DNA of 64,000 bases from Ophioderma brevispina (GCA_023653785.1 JAMKCH010019835.1:186001-250000); one strand, 5' to 3'; numbered from the stretch's first letter, positions 35,227-46,087 are shown. Translations and numbers: made by a program. Notes: generated by a model from the letters alone, not told the origin.

Positions 35227-35793
35227 GTAGTCATCGTAGTCATTGGTTCCATCCTAAGTCCCACTCTGCCTGTTACGTTAATACCAAGCAAAACAGAACC
35301 TTACGTAGAGGTGTATTGCCGCCTTGGTTACGGATTCCTCGCAGCCGGCATCTACAACGCCCTCCTCGTACTCTCCTGTTGTTACTATGCTTTTCGAGCC
35401 AGAACAGTGCCTGACAATTACAACGAGTCTAAGTTCATCGCCATTAGTGTCTATTCTACTACAGTCGTGTTTCTTTCGGTGGTGCCCGTTTATGCCACTG
35501 CCAATTCCGCACTATACAAAGTAGCCGTACTGAGTCTAGCTTTACTTGTCAATGCATACCTCAATTTACTTTGTGTTTATCTCGTCAAACTTTATGCCGT
35601 GAGATTCGTTGATCAAGAAGACGTGCCTCGAACAACATTTCAAGCAACAGTCAATGGATTAGCGGCAAATAGAAACGCAGCCGGGAATATAAATCGCGTC
35701 GTCCCAGCAATTTCTGAAGGCGTTCAAGAAAACTCGACAGTGTCAAAGTCTAGTGCATGTGGCGACAGCTGCTCAGTCAAGGGTTCTTTGTAA
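35227..35793 (+). CDS. Metabotropic-glutamate-receptor-like class C GPCR, terminal exon (TM4-TM7 and tail)
   Basis: This is a phase-0 last exon of 188 codons plus TAA. Residues 1-10 are the end of TM4. Residues 11-32 are extracellular loop 2, with the single Cys31 that in this family bonds to TM3. TM5 is about 33-57, ending CCYYAFRAR. The third intracellular loop, TVPDNYNESKFI (60-71), is the diagnostic mGluR-type sequence (family pattern PxxFNExKxI). TM6 is about 70-91, TM7 about 96-123, and residues 124-188 are a polar Ser/Asn-rich cytoplasmic tail. In this family the transmembrane domain couples glutamate or amino-acid binding by a Venus-flytrap domain to G proteins. The flytrap, the cysteine-rich domain and TM1-3 must be on upstream exons that I did not find in this window. 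One oddity: the end of TM7 reads LVKLYAVRF, so the proline of the usual PKxY motif is replaced by Val. No class I PDZ motif ends the tail (KGSL). The frame is intact, which suggests a working gene. The ligand class is not determined. Confidence 0.9.
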   Translation, partial: VVIVVIGSILSPTLPVTLIPSKTEPYVEVYCRLGYGFLAAGIYNALLVLSCCYYAFRARTVPDNYNESKFIAISVYSTTVVFLSVVPVYATANSALYKVAVLSLALLVNAYLNLLCVYLVKLYAVRFVDQEDVPRTTFQATVNGLAANRNAAGNINRVVPAISEGVQENSTVSKSSACGDSCSVKGSL

Positions 35794-36088
35794 ACTGTGA
35801 AGTTTTTCATAGAGAAACATTCGGAAATAATGGGGGTCTCGTCCCAATCGTTTTTTTAAGTTGGGACCAGGATTTTAATTGCCATAGTTAATCAAGATTA
35901 CAAAGAGTTGAAATGTTTCATCATAACTTCTTAACTATGATGTACGTTATGACATTAAAATCAATGTCACAGGAATCCAAAACAATGCCAATTGGAGAAA
36001 CAAGTTGAGCAGGGGTGGATGGGCGGGTGGATTGTTGGGTGGGTCGTTGTCTATCTGTTTGAGATGTGTGTGAGTATATTTTTGTCTA

Positions 36089-36380
36089 TTACGGTGTAAA
36101 CAGCCCATAACAAAGCTAAGAGCTGAAACATCTGGCTTACAATTGCGAAAACAGAATTCATTTTTAAATGAATAGAGAATTCCAAAATACGGTGTAAACA
36201 GCCCATGACAAAGCTAAGAGCTGAAACATCTGGCTTACAATTGCGAAAACAAAATTCATTTTTAAATGAATAGAGAATTCCAAAATACGGTGTAAACAGC
36301 CCATAACAAAGCTAAGAGCTGAAACATCTGCCTTGCAATTGCAAAAACAAAATTCATTTTTAGATGAATAGAGGATTCCA
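36089..36380 (+). repeat. Three tandem ~97-bp units
   Basis: ACGGTGTAAACAGCCCAT starts at about 36091, 36190 and 36287 (periods 99 and 97). Each unit contains AGCTAAGAGCTGAAACATCT and a small hairpin ATTCATTTTTAAATGAAT. Units 1 and 2 are almost identical and unit 3 is slightly diverged. It lies in the probable 3' UTR, just before the candidate poly(A) signal. Confidence 0.92.
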
Positions 36381-36381
36381 C

Positions 36382-36387
36382 AATAAA
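36382..36387 (+). promoter_or_regulatory. Candidate poly(A) signal
   Basis: This is the first AATAAA after the receptor stop codon, 588 bases downstream and immediately after the third 97-bp unit. No other canonical hexamer was seen between the stop and here. Use is inferred. Confidence 0.35.
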
Positions 36388-36413
36388 ATGCTCAAAATTT
36401 ATATAGTCAACAA

Positions 36414-36448
36414 CATCATCATCATCGTCGTCGTCGTCGTCATCGTCC
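36414..36448. repeat. ATC/GTC trinucleotide microsatellite
   Basis: CATCATCATCATC followed by GTCGTCGTCGTCGTCATCGTC. It produces a run of aspartates in a minus-strand frame, which is not a gene. Confidence 0.95.
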
Positions 36449-36452
36449 ATCG

Positions 36453-37173
36453 CCCATCGTCCATGGACGGAATGGTGAAAACGGCTTTGACAAAATTGTG
36501 CTGCCGAATTTAAAATCCCAAGTCTTTGAAAATATTGTCAGGGTAGCTAAGCTACTCGCTGTGCGGGAGGAGTGACGAACCCCCATAGCAACATTATATG
36601 AGGGAGTCTGGCCCAAACGCCAAAGACAGAGAGATGGGCACTCCGCCTGTGGGCGCTGCATCCGAAAAAACTACGCATCCGAAAAATTAAACAAGCAGAG
36701 GACTTGAAACGCAAATATTAGGCTTTAGGGTTCACTTCCCCGAATTGAATTCTGCCAAATTTTGAATGGCCATACCCAACAATTTCACATTGTTCATCGG
36801 ACATCGTATTGATTTTCTTTCATTGACCGAAAAAAATTGAAATCTGGTTTGGCTTTCAATCTACACATAGGCATAATGTGACATTTTTTTTTCTGAATTG
36901 GATCCATGCATTTTGGAAACACCAAGGTCCAATCAAGATCAGATCGCAATTGATAATTGATCAAGATCAGATCGCAATTGAGAACTTTTTGGAGGGCTTC
37001 ACATCAACAATTTCCCTGGGATTGATTCGTTCACATATACTAGCAGAGTCATTTGCTATAGCAGAGAAAATTATTGAACCAAAATTGAAGTATTCCATAC
37101 AGTAATAGTGTAAACGACCACCCCTGAATCCTGACTATTTGTGTACTATTTGTTAGGAAATTCAAAATGGTAG
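36453..37173. other. No gene seen; small tandem duplication
   Basis: GATCAAGATCAGATCGCAAT occurs twice near 36930-36980, about 27 bases apart. No exon is supported. Confidence 0.5.
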
Positions 37174-37181
37174 GTATGGGA

Positions 37182-37400
37182 CAGGGGCGTAACAGGGGTC
37201 ACTCGTCAGAAGGGGCAAATTCCCTGTTATGAGGCAGATTTTTCCGGTTGGAGGTGGTTTTGAGGCATATTTTCCTGATTGGAAGTAAACATGTCCCAGT
37301 GAGCAGGCAAAAAGGTTGATTTAAGCATGATTTTCAAGTTTTTCTTTGTGGTCAAAACTCTCTGGGGTGGCAACCTCCCCCCCCCCATGTTACGCTACTT
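37182..37400 (+). mobile_element. hAT-like MITE with 8-bp target duplication
   Basis: The element starts CAGGGGCGTAAC and ends GTTACGCTACTT, inverted ends of the CAGGGGCGTA type typical of hAT elements. It is flanked by GTATGGGA (37174-37181) and GTATGGGG (37401-37408), a near-perfect 8-bp duplication as expected for hAT. The interior has CCTCCCCCCCCCC near the right end, shared with 59785-59870. It is non-coding. Confidence 0.82.
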
Positions 37401-37408
37401 GTATGGGG

Positions 37409-39270
37409 GTCTTCCGACGCTTTGCACCACTGCGGCCCCAGGTTCGAACCTCGGTCCAACCTGCGTTTCATGTGCGTTTGAATTCCAGTCCATACTCGGC
37501 CTCGCAGGTATTCTTCCGGTACTCCGGTTTCCTTCTGCTTCTAAAACTAGTCTTTCTTCTCTAATGCGTATAATTACGATGCAAAGTCGTGTAAACGTTG
37601 TAATGTGAAATTTGAAATAAGTCATCTTCTTGACACTCCATAACACAAGAGGGTTGGTGTGTCGTCAAATACTAATTCCTCCTCCTTTTCATCCTACGAA
37701 TACCAGCATCGGCTAATTTTTTGCCTGCCACATTGTGGCTGAAGCTTACCACAGTCTGCCCAAAACCTCGGTGAACTCGATGGCGCACTAAACCATATTC
37801 GTAAGACGGGGAGGTTTAATTAAGTATTCATTAAATCAGCCTTTCTACCAATTTTTATTGGCCTAACATAAAACACCCAAACTGCGTTTCTGGTCCTTTG
37901 GGGACTATTCTATTTATTGAGTCCACCCTTACTGACCTGGATATGAACGGAGCTGAAAGTTCGATAAAAACTCAAAATAAAGAAAATCAGGTAATGTTTT
38001 ATTATTTATGATAAAGTTAATGGAAAGTAAAAATGATTTTTTTTTTTTTTGCTTCATTTTGTTTTACTGTGCATTTACATTCAGTAAATAAAACTGAAAC
38101 TGAAGTTATAACTTTGCGAAAGGCATTCCAATAAGATCACAGCATGAGGATTCTAATATGCTACAATATGCTATAAACCCTTGGCAACTTGAAATACAAG
38201 TAATTACTGCGATAATCACCCTAGGCTATGTTTCTTCTGGCGTGTAAGAAAGTTTGAAGAATCTGTCCAAGAAAGGCTCCTTTCGATTTATTTTACTTTG
38301 ACTTGAATTTCCCCAAAACAGTAAAGTTTAGCATCTTAAAAATAAACATTTGCAAAGGATATGTATTTAGAAATCTAAATAGCTTAAAAATGTTTCAACT
38401 TTTCTTTTCACTGTGTTCCAGAATAAAAGTGTGTATAAAATAGTATTTTAAATATAGTAATTTTCATTCGAAGTTAAATGTATCTTCTGATAACTAATGT
38501 AATATAGATTATTGTTTACGTCATCACATATCAATTTTGTTTGAAATTGCACTGTTAACGTCAATATTTTGATTATATTATTTGATATATGGTTACAGTG
38601 GAAAATGATTTATGTCTGATAATTATTGTACTTACATTGTGTACAACACAAGTTGTGTATAGTTCTAAGCGATTCCCTCACTATGACAATTACCATTTTG
38701 GGAAGGTGCAGTTCTCATCCTGATAGTTTTGTATAACTTAGATTGACCCTCCCAACTACTCTCTTCGTTCACTCTTTCCTTAGAGTTATTTTGTTCACTC
38801 TTTATTTTGAGTGGATCTCACTCTAAAAGATCCGTCACTCATACCGCTCATTTTTGGAGTGAGATTTCACTCTTTTAGAGTGGTTTTTAACGCTTTCGTT
38901 TTAAGAGAGTAAGTAACAGAAATTCAATCCCACTGTAGACAAACTTGACCAAGAACGTGACAAGTATCAAATAGTCTATAAGCTATAAATATTTTCAAAT
39001 AATCTATAAAAAACGGCAGTCTGAAGATCAGACTTGTTTGGGTTGGTAGGTATGCTGATATTACATACTGATTCGAAAAAAACCTTATTAAGCATAAACA
39101 TTCTAATGACAATTTAACTCTATAATACGAAAACAACATTTACCTGAAAGCACCAAGTTGGGTGGAAATTGAACATTTTGCTAAATAATACTGGCAATAT
39201 GAGCCCAAATTGCTCTCTGGGTACTTATTTAGCCAGATATTAAAACGTTCCGACTGTCCCGACTCAAAAT
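37409..39270. other. No gene seen; CACTCT-rich patch
   Basis: Frames at 37327-37646 lie on both strands and show no domain. At about 38760-38910 CACTCT/AGAGTG words recur at least eight times and can pair (GAGTGGATCTCACTC, GGAGTGAGATTTCACTC). A T run lies at 38038-38051. Confidence 0.5.
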
Positions 39271-39905
39271 GTTCATTGTCAAGAGAGATGTTGTTAGATC
39301 ACTGACTGTCAACTGTTGCCAATTCACAAAAACACATTGAATTAGCCTTTTGGTGAATTGTTATAACTGTTTACTATCGCGTCTTTTATGTTTGAATGCC
39401 ACACAGGAATGGTCAGCATGTCACCTGTCTGCTTGTAAAAGAAAAAGTAATCATATTTCACTGTTGCAATTTTGATATTCACGTGCTTTTATTGATTAAG
39501 AAAAAAAAGTCTTTACCTTTTTTTCAAACCTACAACAGATGATAATATTTTTATATGTTATCGGTCGATAAAAGAACGTTATGAAATGTTTTGCTATATT
39601 TTAGCCGGTTTAATATGCATAATGTATGTTATAAACTTGCAAGACAAATTATGTGAAACATTTCTTTCTTGTGAAAAGAGCTATTCTGAGCATCTGCACA
39701 ATTAGTGTTAGAAAGAGAGGAGCGGCAATGGATATTAAAGGTGGGTTCACCTATTGATTCCTGCACTTGTACCCCAATCAATTGAATTTTGGCATCCGAA
39801 AAAAGTTCAATTGTCAAGCGAGATGTTGTGAGATCTACTGACTGTTCAAAATGTTACCAATTCAAAAAACACTTGAAGTACCTTTTGTGAATTGTTATAG
39901 CTGTT

Positions 39906-40117
39906 GGGGTCATCCTTCGGGAAGTCACACACGTGACCGAAATGTGTTTGCCTCCCATGACATACCACCAATCTAGCGAAAGTGGAAACATTATTTATTG
40001 GGTTAGGTTTGGACAAAATCGAACCCAAAATAATGTTTCCACCTTTCAACTAGATTATTTTTTTTCGTGGGATGCAAATAAGTTCGGTCACGTGTGAACA
40101 TCCCGAAGAATGGCCCT
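39906..40117. mobile_element. CACGTG foldback MITE inside tandem unit 2
   Basis: The ends GGGGTCATCCTTCGGGAAG and CATCCCGAAGAATGGCCC are inverted, with arms of about 100 bp that include CACACACGTGACCGAA and the AAACATTATTT(A)TTGG block. It is absent from unit 1 at the equivalent place (about 39365). Confidence 0.9.
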
Positions 40118-40647
40118 GTTAACGGTTTCTTTCTGTTGAGAATGCACTACAGGATAGTTTTGGTCCCCAGCATGTCACCTGTATGGTTTTAAAAAGAAAA
40201 AGTGATGCATCTTTTCACTGTTTCCATTTGATATGCACATGCTTTTATTGATTTAGAGAAAAAGGTCTTTACCTTTTTTTCAACCCACACAGATGAGATA
40301 ATATTTTAATATGTTTCGGTCGATAAGTACCGTTGAAATGTTTAGCTATCTTAGAGCCGGTTGGTAGACCATATGCATCATGTATTTATAAACTTGACAA
40401 GACACATTTATAGTTAAAATTTTTCCCTGTGAAAAGAGCTATTTTGAGCATCTGCACAGTTAGTGTTAGAAAGAGAGGAGCTGCAATGGATATGGGTGAC
40501 CCGATTGATTCCTCCACTTTACCCAATCAAAATTGAGATTTTGGCATCCGAAAGAAGTTCATTGTCAAGCGAGATGTTGTTATATCTACTGACTGTTCAA
40601 AATGTTGCCAATTCAAAAAAACACATTGAATAGCCTTTTGTGAATTT

Positions 40648-40858
40648 GGGCCATTCTTCGGGAAGTCACACACGTGACCGAAATGTGTTTGCCTCCCATG
40701 ACATAACAACCAATCTAGCGAAAGTGGAAACATTATTTTTGGTTAGGTTTGGACAAAATCTAACCAAAAATAATGTTTCCACTTTCACTAGATTATTTGT
40801 TTTGTCGTGGGAGGCAAATAAAGTTTGGTCACGTGTGTGACATCCCGAAGAATGGCCC
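40648..40858. mobile_element. CACGTG foldback MITE inside tandem unit 3
   Basis: This is a better-preserved copy of the same element at the same position of the unit. GGGCCATTCTTCGGGA pairs with TCCCGAAGAATGGCCC, and the arms (CACACACGTGACC, GTGGAAACATTATTTTTGGT) are nearly perfect palindrome halves. It is non-coding. Confidence 0.92.
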
Positions 40859-41290
40859 TGTTACGTTCTTTATGTTGAGATGCACTACAGGATATTGTCA
40901 GCATTGTCACCTGTATGTTGTTAAAAGAAAAATAATCATATTTCACTGTTGCGATTTTGATATTCACATGCTTTTATTGATTAAGAAAAAAAGGTCTATT
41001 TTACCTTTTTTTCAAACCCAACGCAGATGATAATTTTTATATGTTATCGGTCGATAAAAGAAACGTATGAATGTTTAGCTATATTTAGCCGGTTGTAGAA
41101 CCAATATGCATAATGTATGTTCTAAACTTGCACAGAACATTTATGTGAACATTCTCCCTGTGAACAAGACTATTCTGGCATCTGCATCACAATTAGGGTT
41201 GGAAAGAAGGAGCTGACAAATGGATATTGGTGACCCGATTGATTCTCCACTTTAACCCATCAAAATTGAGATTTTGCATCAATAAGAGTT

Positions 41291-42014
41291 CACATTTTTT
41301 TGATTACCCAGGACAATATTTCTTTTTGATTTTATGACAAAAACGTCTCACAAGTGTAGTCGAACACTTGATAAACACACACTCTCCTAAGGGTATTTTT
41401 AGTACCCATGTTTGTTCCTGCTGCTCTCTCAAATGGTTGGACAGATTTAACTCATTATCATATGTTTTGAGGAGTGCCAGTGTTGTAAAATATCGATGAA
41501 ACATGCACCATGATAAAATTGGATGAAATTACGCCCCATATTAATTGGTCTCGCTATGAGTTTTAAATATTGGCTCGACTGCGTCTCGCCCATAGTTTTT
41601 GCAACTCATAGCTCGACCAATGAATTTTGGCTTAATCGATCAATTTTATATCGAATTGGCAACCACATGTGTTGGTGATAGCTTCCAAGTGAAAGCGAAA
41701 AATCCCATGAAAATAATCGACCATGTCGTGTCACCCTACCTCATAAGAAGAATTATCCTCGTACCACCGACGCTCTTTAAAGTGAGGATTTGTATCTAAT
41801 CTTACGTGTAGATAGATCTATACACAATATCTTGTACATGATACAACACTGATTATACCACCCAAGCACACGACTGGATTTGGGTCTAGAATTACCAAAA
41901 TATTCCTTTTATAAGATTGCTTTCCTCGGAATCATCGCAAATGCCCCAAAACACTGGCATTCATCTCTTTTCGTTTGCTGAATGACGAATTTGCTCTTAT
42001 ACTTGTTATACACT
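41291..42014 (+). repeat. Paralogous block, left part (matches 59.87-60.37 kb)
   Basis: CTGGATTTGGGTCTAGAAT near 41873 and TTCATCTCTTTTCGTTTGCT, GACGAATTTGCTCTTAT near 41962-42005 match 60233-60355 in order (TTTGGATTTGGTACTAGAAT; GCATCTCTTCGTCTGCCGAT; GACGAATTTGCTTAT). The junction ACCACCCAAGC/ACACG at about 41858-41873 is the unoccupied form of the insertion site at 59914-60227. Confidence 0.7.
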
Positions 42015-44210
42015 TACTGCACAGCAGGGTAGATGGTTTGGGATGGGATACTGCATGCAGCTAAAGAATATCACATGGAACAAGCTTTTGCAAACTGAAG
42101 AACTGGAAGCAAGCAATCATTGGGATTATGCCCACCTATGTGGATACAATAACTGTACCTTGATCCATATCTTCAACATGTTCCAAAGTCACTCCGAGCT
42201 GGAAGAATAACTGTCGGCATGAAATGGTGCTGCGCCAAATCACCCACCACATTGCGAACAATTGTTATGGCAAGAGGCATATACTGAAGAGGAGTCAGAC
42301 TAATGTCAGAAGTCTGGAATAGCCTTCAATCATTAGAAAAGACAATGCCTACAGAAATTACAATAATGAGAAGCATGACATGATCTCACTACTGTCAGGA
42401 CTGGGAGATTTGTTTGGATGAAGATAAGAGTCCTGCAGTGTTTCCACCAGTAATTGTGTTAACATGCGAACGCCCAGAAGCACCATATATTCCATAGTTC
42501 TACAAAAACGATTGTGGTTCGAGCTGCACGTCCAAGCGAGGAAAACTTGCACTGCATAATTCCAGGAAAAAAAATCAAGTACGCTGGGCGTGGCCGATCT
42601 CATAATATACTAGAATGTCAGAATGCTGGATGGGAAATGAAGTATTTTCCCGTTTTGAGTGGGCTCTAGAGCTTTACAAACCAAACCTCAGAGCTGTTTC
42701 AAATACTTGATCCTTTCAAACAACAAGAAAATCAGAAAGGGCAGTCGATGAAATCTCTAAAAACAGCCCTGAGAGCATATGGGCAGCCATAGGCCATAAC
42801 GTTGCTGCAACCGTTGGCGAGAGAAAGAAAAGTATGCACGCGTTGCGACATTTCAGCAACCGTGCGACGTCGGCCAATCAAGATCATAAATTTCTGTGAC
42901 GTATTTCCAAAAATAGACCCACAACGCGTTGCTAGATATTTGCAACGCGTTCAATCCCCAACTCTTCATACCAACGCTTGAGAGCTTCACAACCGTTGCA
43001 AGCTTCACACGCGTTGTGAAGGTCCCATCCATAAGGGTCACACCGTATTGTCGCAACGCGTTGTGAGGAGTCACAACGCGTTGTCGACATTCGGCAACGC
43101 GTTGCGCAATTTTCGCAACGCGTTGCGGGCATTTCGTTTCGGCAACGCGTTGCGAATTTCGCAACGCGTTGGCGGAAATTTCGGCAACGCGTTGCGGTGA
43201 TGGCCAATTAAATCATGAATTTATGTGACGTAATTTCAAATATAATCTCACAACGCGTTGCGACCTTCACCACGGCGTTGCAACCTTCACAACGCGTTGC
43301 GGCAATACGTTATGAACCTTAGTGCCTTCACACACCCGCGTTTGTGAATTTTACAACGTGTTGTGGAAAAGCTCTCAACGCGTTTTGAAGGCTTTCAACG
43401 CGTTTGTTAAGGCCATAAGGTCCATAACGTATTGCCGCAACGCGTTGTGGATTTGATTTTTGAAATACGTCACAGAAATCATGATTTTGATTGGCCTACG
43501 CCGCAACGCGTTGCCAAATGTCGCCAACGCGTTGCTACTTTCTCACAACGCTTGGCGGCGATACGTTATGACGCATATTGCCTTTGAACGCTCGCACACG
43601 TTTGTGAAGGTCGCAACGCGTTGTGAGGCGCAACGCGTTTTGTGAAGTCGCACGCGTGTGAAGGCTTGCACAAGCGTTGTGAGTTTCCACAACGCGTTGC
43701 TAGATACTTTTCAACGCGTTGTCGGTCTATTTTTTGAAATATCGTCCCAGAAATTCGTCATTCTAATTGGCCGACCTCCGCAACGCGTTGCTATCTTCTC
43801 TGCAAGCGTTGCCGACCTGTCGAACGCGTTGCCGAATGTCGCAACGCGTTGCGGCAATACTGTTCTTGCCTTTATGGCTTCGATAAGAGACATTCACAAT
43901 CTGGCTGTCAAGAAGCACAAGATGTTTGAAGTTGGGAGTTTGTAGAAAGACCAGAAGTGCCAACAGCTATGCAGCTGGAGAGGGAATGGTCCCCGGGGCC
44001 AAAGCGTTTAACCCACCACCGCCCGTACCAAGTCGGGGGCAGCTGCAAAGGCAGGCATAATGGAATGACAGGAAGAATTTTACGATCTGGGCTGTAATAA
44101 TAACATCCTTTCATCTGTGTGCAACAGTCAAAGTTTCGAAGCATGACAAGCAGGACGCGGCTCTAGACGGACATGGCAATGCATGATGTTAATCTCTACA
44201 ATTTATTTTG
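42015..44210. mobile_element. 2.2-kb insertion absent from the paralogous block; contains an unrecognised coding-like relic
   Basis: Homology to 60.3 kb stops near 42010 and resumes near 44215 (TTTAAGTACGCGTAGT versus TTTAATCACGTAGT), so about 2.2 kb is extra here. Its outer parts (42030-42785, 43890-44160) are less AT-rich than the surroundings. The + strand has long stretches of plausible but frameshifted protein sequence, for example a frame through 42430-42640 with a run of Cys, Lys and Arg. I do not recognise a family. The middle is the CAACGCGTTG palindrome array. It could be a dead transposon that carries or was invaded by the array. The boundaries are approximate. Confidence 0.5.
42785..43890. 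repeat. CAACGCGTTG palindrome array arranged as a 1.1-kb inverted repeat
   Basis: The 10-bp palindrome CAACGCGTTG occurs exactly 18 times: 42922, 43054, 43074, 43095, 43116, 43143, 43162, 43185, 43251, 43290, 43438, 43504, 43525, 43614, 43690, 43712, 43781 and 43842. There are about ten one-base variants. In the core (43054-43194) seven copies lie 19-27 bp apart. Two other phrases recur. E is CCATAACGTATTGCCGCAAC: forward near 42792, 43029 and 43414; reversed near 43298, 43554 and 43848. S is GGCCAATCAA...TGTGACGTATTTC: forward at 42873 and 43201; reversed near 43449 and 43727. The order E+ S+ E+ S+ E- / E+ S- E- S- E- is its own reverse complement, with the centre near 43355. The small frames here simply translate the motif. 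Confidence 0.93.
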
Positions 44211-46087
44211 GCACATAATTTAGTTTAAGTACGCGTAGTGGATTTTACATTGCGTATTCCCCATACAATTTTATTTTTTTATATTCGTTAGTTACAACAA
44301 TCCATTTCTACCGTTTGGAATCATGCTTTAGTTATAGCATACCATCTGGTTAAAAATAATATTTCTTTGTATCGTTAAATGGTCTTGCAATACAAACTAC
44401 CAGCTGTGTGTATCGTTACATTGTCTTGCATACAAGCATACAATGCGTGAACTCCTGAAATGTCGTGCGTTGTTTGCCTTTAACTATCGAGCCTTTCAAA
44501 ATTATAGGGAACCACGTAGTGATTTAAAAAGGAAATTGTCAAGATTTGTCAAGCTTTTGCCACGGCTTCATTGATCAACAGCGCCCAATTTTGCTCTCCT
44601 CGTGACTCAAAGGTGAATGACCAAAAATCGTTTTGACCTAACGAATTGGGTTTTTTTTTATATTTTGCTGACACTTAATATGAATGGATTAATGAAAGTA
44701 ATAATAAATTTGGAAATAAGTTACAGAATGAACATATTTTGTTTTCATGCGCTTTTTTTTTCATTATTATTGATAATAAAAAACACATCGATCGCAGTTC
44801 ACGGGGGGGTAAGACACGACCTGCTCGATTGGGCATTTGGGGGGATTTCCAAACGTTAATTTTGTGAACTGCTACGTGCATTTACTATGGTAAAGCCTGT
44901 GTCTCATTGTCATTACAAAATCTCCTCTTAAACCCTAGTTCAATACATCTTAGTAATATATGACAAATAAAGGATACATATTACTTCAAATCGTCGGGGT
45001 AGTGGATAACCCCCTGACAAATGTTAATTTTCCATAACGGTCATTTGATGTAAATATTCGTGACCATAAGCGATACTTAGGGCAATCTGAGTGTACCGCC
45101 GATAACGCGTATATCGTCTAGCTCCCTCACTGCCGTTAAGTCTTTGAAGGCGAATCACTCGAGTCGCGCCGGATTTTGATGCCGATTTGATTCAGGCTGT
45201 TGCTGATTATGTAATTGCATGTCCCTATCCATAACCCCCACCCTGGCATTGTCACTCGAAGAGGAAAGTGGCAACACTGGGATATGATGTACACAAAAAC
45301 GGAACCGTAAAATTTATGTATTGGTCATCACTTTGACGTCACACATTTGCTGCGATGTGTGAGGTGTCGGAATCCGTTTCGAGTAAGCTTTGGCGCAAAA
45401 TTCAAATGGGCAAAATACTCAACAAATGTGGACAAATTTCAACTTAGTTTGATTTGATGTAACATACATACTTTAAGCTTCATCCAACAATTTTCCAAAT
45501 ATTCAGAATCATGCAATATTCCTTAACTTTAAGTAAAAGGAAAGCTTAATTATAGTATATCTTAAAGTAATTGCATATCGTTTGGAGTTTAATAAACGTT
45601 TTTTAAACTGTTTCCCCATTGATAAGTTGCACACTTCTGTAATCATCAATGCATCACCAAAAAAAACGCGCGTATACAACACATTCAATAACACGCACTA
45701 CCACACAATACCAAATATACGCACCCATCACCAATACAATAATAGATTATAACGGCGTACAAATCCGCCAAGAAGATGGCTCATGCGCAAATACAAGAGA
45801 GGAAAAAAACTATCCAACATATAAAACAATTACTGTTAAAACACGTACATCTTGAGTTATTTTGGGACCTGAGATATATGATTTCTTGTGGGTGAGCCAG
45901 GATGTTTGGTGGTACCACGGAAGAGTATCATTTAGTACATAACCCCTATAAAAGAAAGAAACCCCTATAGGGCTGGGGTTAATTTTGGGTGTACATGTAA
46001 CTTAATTGTACAAATTGTCCAAACTAACGCATTATTTTACTTGTGATACATTACAAATAATATGAGACAATTTCAGTGGAAATTGTA

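Larger units (their letters stand above)
35794..36405 (+). other. Probable 3' UTR of the receptor gene
   Basis: This follows the stop codon with no further open frame. The first AATAAA is at 36382-36387, and I place the 3' end shortly after it as an inference. It contains the three-copy 97-bp repeat and a G-rich patch (GGGTGGATGGGCGGGTGGAT) near 36015. Confidence 0.4.
39271..41290 (+). repeat. Tandem triplication of a ~535-bp unit
   Basis: Units begin with GTTCA(A)TTGTCAAG(A/C)GAGATG at 39271, 39805 and 40557. Unit 1 is 534 bp; units 2 and 3 are 752 and 730 bp because each contains a 210-bp foldback MITE. Shared internal blocks include CATGTCACCTGT, TTTATTGATT(A/T)AGA, ATCGGTCGATAA, CATCTGCACA and GATTTTGGCATCCGAA. 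A diverged fourth copy stands alone at 59300-59760. Confidence 0.9.

Noticed and set aside
36262..36450. Poly-aspartate protein
   Set aside because: The Asp run is only the minus-strand reading of the ATC/GTC microsatellite.
42853..43963. Overlapping frames rich in ATRC / QRVA
   Set aside because: They are translations of the CAACGCGTTG motif in different phases and on both strands.
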